DNA of 32,738 nt from Armatimonadota bacterium (GTDB taxonomy: Bacteria > Armatimonadota > JAAZEB01). Every line of letters begins with the position of its first letter. Within the stretch, counting starts at the first letter, position 1. Positions 1 to 7,798 of this stretch are shown piece after piece. Location: positions 1-32,738 of the forward strand of contig JAAZEB010000166.1 in the NCBI GenBank assembly GCA_012512505.1, in the 5' to 3' direction. The position numbers were made by a program, and so were the translations under genes. The notes under the pieces are model-generated. The model had not been told where the DNA came from and did not search any database. It worked only from the letters and a program-made list of their open reading frames with translations.

Positions 1-814
1 CCGCGAGCCGCTCTGGCGCCACGCCGCGGACGGCCCGATGCGTCGGCAGCACGGTGATGCCGGGGCTATCCAGGTTGGCGATCGCCATCAGCACCCAGTC
101 CCACGGGCCGGGCTGGTTACCGTTGGCGGCACGCACCTCGTCGCGGTAGCGCAGTGCCGTCTCGTAGCGGTGGTGGCCGTCGGCGATGAACAGCTTCTGG
201 TTGAGAAGGTGGGCGCGCGCGGCGGCGGCGAAGGCGGGATCGCGCACGACCCAGAAGTGGTGGCGGGCGCCGCCGCTGTCAGTCACCGTGTCCAGGGGTG
301 GCTGCGCGCTGGGCTCGGCACAGAGGCGCTCGAACTCCCCGGCCGGGTCGGAGAGCAGCGAGAAGACCGGGCTGAGGTTGGCGTGAACGGCGCGCATCAA
401 CCGCAGGCGGTCCTCCTTGGGCCCGGTGAGGGTGGCCTCGTGGGGGAGGATGGTGCCGGCGTCGAACGGCTGCAGGCGCACGCGGCAAAAGAGGGTGGTG
501 AGGCGGTGGAACTCGCCCCAGGGATCGTCATACTCGATGCGGCAGAGGTAAAGCGCCGGCTCCTTCTCCCGGATCAGGATGCCCTGTGACAGCCACGCCT
601 CCAGGCAGGCCGCGGCGCGCGCGTAGCGGTCGCCCGTGTCGCCTGGCTCCTCGGCACCGAGGATCAGGCGGATCACATTCGCGGGGTGACGCGCGTGCAA
701 GGCCGCTTGCTCTGCCGGACTGATCACGTCGTAGGGCGGGGCAACCACGTCCTGAAGGCGGCCTACCTGCTGCAGGTTATAGCGAATCCCGCGAAATGGG
801 GCGATGTCTGCCAT
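1..814 (-). CDS. DUF1015 family protein (3' end beyond window)
   Basis: Reading the minus strand from an ATG at 814-812 gives an open frame to the window edge, about 271 residues of a protein usually a little over 400 long, so it is partial. The N-terminus (MADIAPFRGIRYN) and the following PPYDVIS and HPANVIRLILG are hallmarks of the DUF1015 family (also called SerC-like hypothetical). FIADGHHRYETALRYRDE near residue 215 is a second family motif. The biochemical role of the family is not established; members often lie near serine-biosynthesis or dehydrogenase genes. It is the last visible gene of the rnhA operon, 57 bases after the oxidoreductase stop. The upstream Shine-Dalgarno is weak, which fits translation within a polycistronic mRNA. 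Family assignment is secure; function unknown. Confidence 0.88.
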   Translation of the reverse strand, partial: MADIAPFRGIRYNLQQVGRLQDVVAPPYDVISPAEQAALHARHPANVIRLILGAEEPGDTGDRYARAAACLEAWLSQGILIREKEPALYLCRIEYDDPWGEFHRLTTLFCRVRLQPFDAGTILPHEATLTGPKEDRLRLMRAVHANLSPVFSLLSDPAGEFERLCAEPSAQPPLDTVTDSGGARHHFWVVRDPAFAAAARAHLLNQKLFIADGHHRYETALRYRDEVRAANGNQPGPWDWVLMAIANLDSPGITVLPTHRAVRGVAPERLA

Positions 815-871
815 AGTTTGGTTCCGATTTGCGAACTGCGATGGGGCCCAGCGGGCCGGCCGCCGGCGGGG

Positions 872-1849
872 CTAGGCCTCGCGGACGGCCTGTTCCAGGA
901 TCTCCACCTGGAGGGCCAGGTTCCGGTATCCTTCCTCGGCGCTGATCAGCGGCGGGCCCTCCCCGCGCACCGCGCGGACGAAGTGCTCGATGCTGGTGTG
1001 CAGCAGGTCGGGATACTCGCGCTCCTCGCCGTTGTGGCTCAGGTAGGTGCGGAAGACGCCCTGGGCGTCGTTGCGTCCTTGATAGTCCACCATGAAGCCG
1101 TTGACGCCGAAGCAGCGCTGCAGCACCCCCTCCGGCACGTTGCCCAGGCGGATGCGGCAGTCGCATACGCTCCCCGTGTCGGCCCGACACTGGAACTCGG
1201 CAACCAGCTCCTTGCGCCGGAGCGTGCAGCGCACGCTCCCCGGCACCAACTGCACGCCCGGGTTCCACTTGACGACCAGGCTCAGCGGGTGCGGGCCGAG
1301 GTCGATCCACACCTCCTCGAACTCCGCCCCACCGCCCCGCCCGCGCGACTGCATCACCGCTTCGTAGCAGGTGGCGCGCTCCAGCGGGCCGCGCTCCGCC
1401 TCATACCATTCCCGGTAGGCTTGCATTCCGGCCACGTACTGGGCGTTCATCGCCAGCAGCACCCCGCGCTCCCGCGCGGCGGCCACCATGCGCTGCCCGT
1501 CTGCCAGGATCTCGGCGTGCGTCTTGCGCTCGTCCCAGGCCAGCGGCTTCTCGCAGAGGGTCGCCAGTCCGGCGTCTACCGCCTGCAGCACGTGCGCGCA
1601 GTGCTGGGCGTGCGGCGAGCAAACGCTGACGGCGTCGGGCCGCGTCTCGGCCACCAGGCGGGCGAAATCGGTGTAGCCGGGCACGTGGATGCCCAGCATC
1701 TGCGCTAGTTCCGCCTCCCGCCGCGCCACGCTCTCCGGGCTGGAGCCCAGGAACCCGACCACTTGGCAGCCCACGGCACGAAACCACTTGGCGTGCTGTT
1801 TGCCGATGCGCCCTGCCCCGATGATCGCTACCCTGACGTCACCGCTCAT
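872..1849 (-). CDS. Gfo/Idh/MocA family NAD(P)-dependent oxidoreductase
   Basis: Predicted 325-aa cytosolic dehydrogenase. The N-terminal Rossmann fold shows VAIIGAGRIGKQH (GxGxxG near residues 11-16). CEKPLAW (Glu-Lys-Pro near 100-102) carries the catalytic/structural Lys of this family. DLGPHPL near 184-190 provides the conserved Asp/His pair of the C-terminal alpha/beta substrate domain. Members oxidise sugars, inositols or related polyols; the substrate cannot be read from sequence. The start is ATG 1849-1847, overlapping the TGA of the upstream kinase (TGATG), so translation is probably coupled. A GTG one codon earlier (1852) is an alternative. Length is typical of the family. Confidence 0.9.
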   Translation of the reverse strand: MSGDVRVAIIGAGRIGKQHAKWFRAVGCQVVGFLGSSPESVARREAELAQMLGIHVPGYTDFARLVAETRPDAVSVCSPHAQHCAHVLQAVDAGLATLCEKPLAWDERKTHAEILADGQRMVAAARERGVLLAMNAQYVAGMQAYREWYEAERGPLERATCYEAVMQSRGRGGGAEFEEVWIDLGPHPLSLVVKWNPGVQLVPGSVRCTLRRKELVAEFQCRADTGSVCDCRIRLGNVPEGVLQRCFGVNGFMVDYQGRNDAQGVFRTYLSHNGEEREYPDLLHTSIEHFVRAVRGEGPPLISAEEGYRNLALQVEILEQAVREA

Positions 1850-2970
1850 CACCCCGCCCCTCTGGCCCGTACGCCCCCGGCGGCCACCGCCAGCGGCGGC
1901 TCTGCCTCCCGCGGCTCAGCGGCCGCCCGCACAAAGGCACAGGTGAACACCGAGCCTTTGCCCAGATCGCTGCGGACGGCGATCCGCCCGTTCATCTGCT
2001 CCATCACCCGCCGCGCCAGGTAAAGGCCCAGGCCAGCCCCGGGAGCGCGCCGAGTGCGGTAGTGCTCCGCCTGATAGAACCGCTCGAAGATGGCCCGCTG
2101 CCGCTCGGCGCTGATCCCGATCCCCTCGTCGCCGACGTGCAGCAGCACTTCACTGCCGGCCACTTCAGTCCACACTGAGACGGTGCTGCCCTCCTGTGAG
2201 AACTTCACCGCGTTGTCCAGGAGGTTGCGGATCACCAGCGCCACGCCCACTTCGTCCGCCAGTACCCAGGGCTCGCCCACCGGCAGGCTCAGCCGGAACG
2301 AGCGCGAGGGCACCCGGCGCCCCATCTCCGCCACCAGGCACTCCACCACCGGCGACAGCGCCATCGCCCGCGGCAGGCACTGCCATCCCGCCTCCTGCTC
2401 CAGCTCCGCGGCCAGCAGCAGGTTGTTCACCGTGGTCGTCAGGCGGTCACACTCATCGGCGGCGGCGCTCAGGAAGAGGTCGCGCTGCGCGGCGTCTACC
2501 GCGGGGCTGCTCCGCAGGAGGTCAACATAGCCTTTGATCGCCGTGAGGGGGGTCCTCAGCTCGTGCGAGATGAGCGCGAGGAACTGCGTCTGCAGTGACT
2601 CCACCCGCCGGATCTCCTGTAGGCGCAGGTTGCCGCGGCGCCCCTCGCCCTCGCTCACCCAGGCGAGGAGTTGGTCGCGCTCGGGGCCCTCCGCGGCCGC
2701 CTCCACGCACCGCAGGTACTTGGCGACCAGGCCATCCTCCGTGTACGCGTAGAGGCTGCCCCCCTCCGCCGTGCCGCGGGTGCTTATCACGCTCGCGGCC
2801 ACCAGCTCCTCCAGCTCCGGTCGCACTGCCGCCTCGGTCCGGCCGATGCGCCGGGCCAGCCCGGCCGCCGTCTCCAGGGCGTAGCGGTTCTGCTGGAAAA
2901 AGAGCGCCACGTCGAGCTTGGTGCGGGAGTCGAGGTGGTCGTGGATGAAGCGGATGGTCTCCTTGTCCAT
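1849..2970 (-). CDS. Soluble sensor histidine kinase with N-terminal winged-helix domain
   Basis: 373-aa protein without membrane segments. Residues about 12-85 resemble a MarR/ArsR-like winged helix (TAAGLARRIGRTEAAV recognition-helix pattern, then LEELVAASVIS and a wing). The HisKA domain has SHELRTPLTAIKG with phospho-acceptor His136. The HATPase domain has the N box IRNLLDNAVKFS (about 247-258), G1 DEGIGIS (281-287), F box IFERFYQ and G2 GAGLGLYLA (311-319), so it should be catalytically competent. The start is ATG 2970 because GAGGAGAGG sits just upstream; an in-frame TTG at 2985 would place that Shine-Dalgarno inside the gene. It lies 11 bases after rnhA and overlaps the oxidoreductase. 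No response regulator is encoded in the window. A DNA-binding-type fold in the sensor position of a kinase is uncommon; it may sense a ligand or bind DNA directly. Confidence 0.87.
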   Translation of the reverse strand: MDKETIRFIHDHLDSRTKLDVALFFQQNRYALETAAGLARRIGRTEAAVRPELEELVAASVISTRGTAEGGSLYAYTEDGLVAKYLRCVEAAAEGPERDQLLAWVSEGEGRRGNLRLQEIRRVESLQTQFLALISHELRTPLTAIKGYVDLLRSSPAVDAAQRDLFLSAAADECDRLTTTVNNLLLAAELEQEAGWQCLPRAMALSPVVECLVAEMGRRVPSRSFRLSLPVGEPWVLADEVGVALVIRNLLDNAVKFSQEGSTVSVWTEVAGSEVLLHVGDEGIGISAERQRAIFERFYQAEHYRTRRAPGAGLGLYLARRVMEQMNGRIAVRSDLGKGSVFTCAFVRAAAEPREAEPPLAVAAGGVRARGAG

Positions 2971-2981
2971 CGCCCCTCTCC

Positions 2982-3398
2982 TCAAGGCGCCTGGCGCGTG
3001 GCGCTAACGGCCAACTCGTTGGCGCGCTCGTTCTTCGGGTCGCCGGTATGGCCGGCCACCTTCACCATGCGGAAGCTATGGCACTCGGCGATCAGCGCCT
3101 GCGTCTCCTGAATCAGCTCCAGGTTTGCCTTCGGCTTCCACGGCTTGGTGAGGCAGCCGATGGCGTAGGCGCTGTCCGAGTAGACGACCACGTCGGCGCT
3201 GCCGCGATCCTTGATGTGGCGCAGCGCCTCGCGCACGGCGATCAGCTCCGCCTGTTGGTTCGTCGCGTCGCCAAGCGGCACCGCCCACTCCTTGCAGTGC
3301 TGGCCGGCGCAGGCCACGATGCCAGCGCCCGCCCGCCGCGGCTTTCCCTGCACGTGGTTGCCACTGCTCGCGCCATCCACCCAGATATCAAAGCGCAA
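2982..3398 (-). CDS. rnhA: Ribonuclease HI family protein
   Basis: 138-aa RNase H-fold protein that would cleave the RNA strand of RNA/DNA hybrids. Three carboxylates of the DEDD site are visible: Asp8 (WVDGASSGN), Glu51 (QQAELIAVREAL) and Asp75 (YSDSAYAIG). The flexible-loop His is His117 (AGHTGDP). The fourth metal ligand, Asp134 in E. coli, is Asn127 here (NERANELA). The equivalent Asn is known to be partly tolerated in the E. coli enzyme, so activity is plausible. There is no handle region beyond a short KPWKPK segment. The start appears to be TTG 3398: a stop codon lies two codons upstream and no ATG precedes the core motif. First gene of a four-gene minus-strand operon. Confidence 0.9.
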   Translation of the reverse strand: MRFDIWVDGASSGNHVQGKPRRAGAGIVACAGQHCKEWAVPLGDATNQQAELIAVREALRHIKDRGSADVVVYSDSAYAIGCLTKPWKPKANLELIQETQALIAECHSFRMVKVAGHTGDPKNERANELAVSATRQAP

Positions 3399-3802
3399 TG
3401 GTCATTCCCCAATTCGTGGGCCGTCGGAGCCGGTGATTGTCCGCTGCCCGTCGGCCCAGGCGGCTCTCTCGCCGGTGGTCGACTCCTACCCCCGCCTCCT
3501 CATTCCATCTCCACCGTCGGAGATCCTTCCGGATCCCGCGCTGTGCCCGCCGCTGCCAGCCGCGCCCCGCTCCGGCTGCCGCCTTCCCTGCGGCTGCCGG
3601 CGCCCCAGGCCCCTGGATTCCGCGCTTGACAAACCCCTGCCTCACTGCTATAATCGGCCTACGAAGTGGGAGCGGGTGGTATCTGGTGGTAAGCGGGCCC
3701 CGACAGGGCGTTCTTCCGCGCTGCCGGGTGGAGCAACTTCCCATGGTTGCCTTTTCCTCCAGGTCCCGTACCCGCTGCGCCACACGAGACGGAGGCTCTT
3801 TC
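3399..3802. other. Intergenic region between divergent operons
   Basis: About 400 bases between rnhA (minus) and the cysteine-pair protein (plus). The part near rnhA (3399-3620) is C-rich and shows no convincing minus-strand promoter by eye. The plus side contains a consensus promoter (listed separately) and a leader of about 140 bases ending in GGAGG at 3791-3795. No conserved riboswitch or attenuator was recognised in the leader. Confidence 0.6.
3626..3654 (+). promoter_or_regulatory. Consensus sigma70 promoter for the 3803 gene
   Basis: TTGACA at 3626-3631 and TATAAT at 3649-3654 are separated by exactly 17 bases, so both hexamers match the housekeeping consensus perfectly. Transcription should begin near 3661, leaving a leader of about 140 bases before the ATG at 3803. 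In a genome this G+C-rich such a match is very unlikely by chance. It predicts strong, largely constitutive expression of the unknown gene that follows. Confidence 0.9.
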
Positions 3803-4435
3803 ATGCCCCAAGCCAAAGAGATTGCCAGTGTCGCTGTCGAAGTCCTGCTGGAGACGCCGCCGAAGGGGACCTGCGCCGTCTACATCGTCGAGGTGCGCAA
3901 CCGCCAGGAGATCCGGGAGGTGAAGGAGCTGTTCGGCAGCCTGGAGGGGGAGCTTGGGGTCCGCCAACTCGCCGAGGGCACCGTCACCGCCTACGCCGTC
4001 CAGGTTCCTGGTCAGGACCTCAGCATCCTCGACGAGATCGAGCTGGCCCTGAAGGAGAACTACCGCTTCTCCATCAGCGAGCGCGCCTTCCAAAAGACGA
4101 TCCACGCCGTCGTTTGCGACCTGTGCGAGGCGAGCGACAGCGTGCTGCGGCTGCTTCCCACCTGCGGCATCTGCGAGGCGCCCGATCCATTCCCCACCAC
4201 GATCAGTTTTCTCGATGCCGCCGGCCTCCGGGTGGCCGAGGCGCACTACTGCGCGCGCTGCGTGGCTAGCCTCGGCTCCATCTCCGAGCGCGAGCTGACC
4301 ATGCGCCTCCTCGCCGCCGACCGCACCGGCCTGGCGCCGCTGGGCCGCCTGCGGCTGAAGGAGCAGCCCAAGCACCGCGATGCCGCGGCCGGCTTCCGCA
4401 ACTTCGCCGTCGAGGGCCTCGCCGCCGCCATCTGA
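3803..4435 (+). CDS. Unrecognised cysteine-pair protein (hypothetical)
   Basis: 210-aa soluble protein that I do not recognise. The start is ATG 3803 with GGAGG at 3791-3795. Residues about 1-95 form an alpha/beta segment without obvious motifs. Three CxxC pairs follow: Cys105/108 (CDLC), Cys121/124 (CGIC) and Cys150/153 (CARC). That spacing is typical of zinc-ribbon or treble-clef zinc binding, with His148 beside the last pair. No signal peptide or membrane segment is visible. It stands alone behind a consensus promoter and is followed by a GC hairpin at its stop codon, so it is probably a monocistronic, highly expressed gene. A metal-binding regulatory or scaffold role is possible; no function is assigned. 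Confidence 0.82.
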   Translation: MPQAKEIASVAVEVLLETPPKGTCAVYIVEVRNRQEIREVKELFGSLEGELGVRQLAEGTVTAYAVQVPGQDLSILDEIELALKENYRFSISERAFQKTIHAVVCDLCEASDSVLRLLPTCGICEAPDPFPTTISFLDAAGLRVAEAHYCARCVASLGSISERELTMRLLAADRTGLAPLGRLRLKEQPKHRDAAAGFRNFAVEGLAAAI

Positions 4436-4451
4436 GCCGCACTAGCGGCTC
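4434..4451 (+). terminator. Hairpin at the stop codon of the 3803 gene
   Basis: GAGCCGC, loop ACTA, GCGGCTC forms a perfect 7-bp stem with a tetraloop, starting inside the TGA stop. No U-tract follows, so it is either a hairpin-only terminator or an mRNA 3'-end stabiliser. Confidence 0.4.
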
Positions 4452-4643
4452 CCGCGCTCTCATCGCCTTTCCGGCAGGCCCTCGCGAACGCGCCGTGATC
4501 CCCCGCGGCGTGCGCCTTGAGCCTGCCTGCGGCCTCGCACGCCGCCCCGCCTCGTCCTCCTCACCCCTTGTCGCGCGTCCCGGACGGCCCAATCGGGTGC
4601 ATCGGCGCTGGCCTGGCGGGGTAAGTGGCCCTGAGGGCCGAGC

Positions 4644-7600
4644 ATGGATCTGCGTGGCGGTGGTGAGGCAGGCAGCGACCCGGCGGAAACGAGGGCGACG
4701 GCGCGCGCCCCGGACCAGGAATCCCCGCCGGGCGGTGGTGACATGCCCCCGCCGAACGCGGTGCTCCTCGATGCCCTGGGCACGCTGGTGGTGGTGACCG
4801 ACCCCCAGGGGCGAATCGTCCGGGTCAACCAGGCGTTCGAGACGGCGACCGGCCACGCCGGCGCGGCGCTGCGGGGCCGCCACGCCTGGGAAGCCCTGGC
4901 ACCCCCGGACGAGGCGGACGCGCTGCAGCAGCACTACGCGCGGTTGCGCGAGACGCGCGCTGCCGCCAACCGGGAGGGGCACTGCATCGCCAGCGATGGG
5001 CGCTGGCTGTGGGTGGTCTGGACCGACAGTCCGCTCCTCGATGCCTCCGGCGCCGTCACCTGGCTGCTTAGCACCGGCGTTGACTGCACCCGGCACCGCA
5101 AAGCCCTCGAATGGCAGGGCTGCCTTGGTCGTGTCTCGGCCGCCCTGGCCGCGGCGCCAAACCTGGAGGACGCGCTGGCCCGGCTGGCCGAACTGGCCGT
5201 GCCCCGCCTGGCCGACTGGGCCGTCGCCTATCTGCTGGATCAAGAGGACGCTCGGATCCGGCGGGCAGCCATCGCCCACCGCGAAGGGGCGCTGGAGCAC
5301 GGCATCGTCGCCAGGCTGCCCGCTGAGGCGCCCCGCCTGGAGCGACTGACCGGCATCGTGTCGCGCCTGCGCGCCGGGGAGTCGGTGCTGCTGGAAGAGG
5401 TGACCGACGAGCTCCGCCAGGCGCTGGCGACTAGCGACGAGCACCTGGAACTGCTGCGGCGCGCGGAAGTGCGGTCGGTGGTGGTCGTGCCGCTGTGCGC
5501 TCGGGGGCAACTGCTGGGGGCGCTCGCCCTGGCGGTGGCTCGGTCCGGGCGCCGCTTCGACGCCGACGACCGGGCGCACGCCACAGAGCTGGCCCAGCAG
5601 GCCAGCCTGGCCGTTGACAACGTCCGCCTCTACCAGGAGACGCACGCCGCCATGCGGCGCTATGAAGAGTCGCTGGCCCAGTTGGACCTGGCGCTGGACT
5701 CGGCGCCGGTCGGCTTTGCGTTCTTCGATTGCGACCTGCGGTTTGTGCGCGTCAACGAGTACCTCTCGCGGCACAACGGGGTGCCGGTGGAAGCGCACGT
5801 TGGCCGCACGCTCCGCGACGTCTCGCCAACGGTGGCGGACCAGGTGGAGCCGATCCTGCACCAGGTGCTGGCCAGCGGCGAGCCACTGCTGGGCACCGAG
5901 AACAGCGCGGAGTGGCCGCCTGGCTCCGGCGAGATGCACTACTGGATCGTGGATGGCTACCCGGTGCGCTCCCGCGAGGGCACGCTGCGCGGCGTGGGAG
6001 TGGTGGTTTCGGAGGTCACCGAGCGGCGGCGCATGGAGGACGCCCTGCGCCAGCGCAACGCCGAGTTGGACGCCATCTTCCACGCCTTGCCGGACCTCTA
6101 CTTCCGTTTGGCCGCCGATGGCACCTACCTGGACGTGCGTGCCGGCCGGCCCTCCGACCTCTACGCCCCCTCGGAGCAGCTCATCGGTCGGCGTGTCACC
6201 GACGCCCTGCCCGGGGCCGCGGGCGAGCGCGTCGAGGCGGCAATCCGCCAGGCGTTGCAGACGCAGACGGTCCTGACGGTGGAGTACCCGCTGCAGATCG
6301 AGGGGGAGGAGCGCCTGTTTGAGGGTCGCATCTCGCCGCTGACGGCCGACCAGGTGGTGGTCGTAGCGCGCAACATCACCGAGCGCAAGCGGCTGGAGGA
6401 GGCGCTGCGCCTGCTCTCGGAGGCCGGCAAGGTGCTGGGCAATGGCCTCGATGTGGCGCAGATGCTCGCCGGGCTAGCCCGCCTGGTGGTGCCAACGCTG
6501 GGCGACTGGTGCTGGGTTTTCCTCGCCGAAACGGAGCAGCAGATGCAGCGCATCGCCGTGCACGCGGCCGATGCCGCGCAGGCGGAGCTGGCACAGCGCC
6601 TCGAGCGGTTTCCGTTGGTCAACCTGCCGCAAGTGCTCCGAGAGCTCGGGACTTCCGGCAAGGTGCGGCGGGTAGTTCACCGGCCGATCACCGATGAGTT
6701 GCTGCGGGTGTTGGCGAGCGGGGAAGAGCACCTGGAAGCCCTGCGCCAGACCGGGGTGAGGGAGGGCATCGCCGCGCCGTTTCGCGCGCGCGGGAGGCTG
6801 CTCGGTCTCCTGCTGCTCGCCAGCACGCAGCCCGGCTGGCACTACGACCGGCAACGGATCGGCCTGGTGGAGGAGTTGGCGCGCCGCGCCGCCGTGGGCC
6901 TGGACAACGCGCGCCTCTACGCGGAGGCGTGCGCGGCCAACGCGGCGAAAGACCAGTTCCTGGCGGTGCTCTCCCACGAGCTGCGCAACCCGCTGGCGCC
7001 GATCCTGGCGGGGGTGGAGATCCTGCGGCGTGCCGCCCCCGACGACCCGCGCGTGCAGCGTACCGTCACTGTGATCGACCGCAATGTGAAGCTACAGGCC
7101 CGCCTGGTGAGCGACCTGCTGGATCTGTCGCGAGTGCGCAGCGGCAAGATCACCCTGCAGCGGGCGCCGGTTGCCCTCGATGTCGTGGTGGAGGCGGCCG
7201 TGCAAACGCTGCAGCCAGACGCCCGGGAAGCGGGCCTGACCCTGAACGTGTCGACGGAGCCGGGCCTATGGGTGAACGGAGACGCGGATCGCCTCCAGCA
7301 GGTGGTGATGAACCTGCTGGCCAATGCCATCAAGTTCACGCCGGTGGGGGGCAGGATTCGGGTGGGCGCCTGGGCGTGCGGCAAGGACGGCCGCTGCCTG
7401 CCTCCCGGGGATGGGTTGCCGGGCCCGGATCAAGCGAAGCGCGCGCCGGCCACCGGCAGGAGGGCCTGTCTGGTGGTGGAGGACAGCGGCATCGGCATTA
7501 GCCCGGAGCTGCTGCCGAAGCTATTCGCCATGTTCCGGCAGGGACAGATTGGCGGGCAGAGGGCGGCCGGCCTGGGAATCGGCCTGGCGCTGGTGAAGTC

Positions 7601-7739
7601 GATCACCGAGATGCACGGGGGGCAGGTGTGGGCGGAGAGCGAGGGGCCGGGCAAGGGGAGCCGGTTCACGGTGGTGCTGCCGCTGATTGAGCCGCCGGAG
7701 AGCGGCCGCCACCCGGCAGCCAACGAGCCACGCCGGTAG
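4644..7739 (+). CDS. Multi-domain PAS/GAF sensor histidine kinase
   Basis: 1031-aa soluble hybrid-less kinase. By sequence the order is: PAS about 40-150; GAF about 158-330; PAS about 343-460 (ends in VVVSEVTERRRMEDALR); PAS about 468-582 (ends in ITERKRLEEAL); GAF about 590-760; HisKA about 765-835 with SHELRNPLAP and acceptor His778; HATPase about 875-1015. In the ATPase the N box is VMNLLANAIKFTP, G1 is DSGIGIS (947-953) and G2 is GLGIGLALV (976-984). The two GAF modules resemble each other (VPxLxDW near the start, LAxxxxLAVDN/VGLDNxRLY at the end), suggesting internal duplication. There are no transmembrane segments and no receiver domain, so signals are sensed in the cytosol. The start is ATG 4644; a later ATG at 4743 would trim a low-complexity leader of 33 residues. 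No response regulator is adjacent. Confidence 0.92.
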   Translation: MDLRGGGEAGSDPAETRATARAPDQESPPGGGDMPPPNAVLLDALGTLVVVTDPQGRIVRVNQAFETATGHAGAALRGRHAWEALAPPDEADALQQHYARLRETRAAANREGHCIASDGRWLWVVWTDSPLLDASGAVTWLLSTGVDCTRHRKALEWQGCLGRVSAALAAAPNLEDALARLAELAVPRLADWAVAYLLDQEDARIRRAAIAHREGALEHGIVARLPAEAPRLERLTGIVSRLRAGESVLLEEVTDELRQALATSDEHLELLRRAEVRSVVVVPLCARGQLLGALALAVARSGRRFDADDRAHATELAQQASLAVDNVRLYQETHAAMRRYEESLAQLDLALDSAPVGFAFFDCDLRFVRVNEYLSRHNGVPVEAHVGRTLRDVSPTVADQVEPILHQVLASGEPLLGTENSAEWPPGSGEMHYWIVDGYPVRSREGTLRGVGVVVSEVTERRRMEDALRQRNAELDAIFHALPDLYFRLAADGTYLDVRAGRPSDLYAPSEQLIGRRVTDALPGAAGERVEAAIRQALQTQTVLTVEYPLQIEGEERLFEGRISPLTADQVVVVARNITERKRLEEALRLLSEAGKVLGNGLDVAQMLAGLARLVVPTLGDWCWVFLAETEQQMQRIAVHAADAAQAELAQRLERFPLVNLPQVLRELGTSGKVRRVVHRPITDELLRVLASGEEHLEALRQTGVREGIAAPFRARGRLLGLLLLASTQPGWHYDRQRIGLVEELARRAAVGLDNARLYAEACAANAAKDQFLAVLSHELRNPLAPILAGVEILRRAAPDDPRVQRTVTVIDRNVKLQARLVSDLLDLSRVRSGKITLQRAPVALDVVVEAAVQTLQPDAREAGLTLNVSTEPGLWVNGDADRLQQVVMNLLANAIKFTPVGGRIRVGAWACGKDGRCLPPGDGLPGPDQAKRAPATGRRACLVVEDSGIGISPELLPKLFAMFRQGQIGGQRAAGLGIGLALVKSITEMHGGQVWAESEGPGKGSRFTVVLPLIEPPESGRHPAANEPRR

Positions 7740-7798
7740 CAACCCGAGCCTGTCTGCCGCGTGCCGCGTGAGGGCTCGCGGCTGCGGCGCTGCCGGGG

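Noticed and set aside
4266-6083. 605-codon minus-strand open frame
   Set aside because: Antisense to the PAS/GAF kinase; no recognisable domain, composition typical of a shadow frame.
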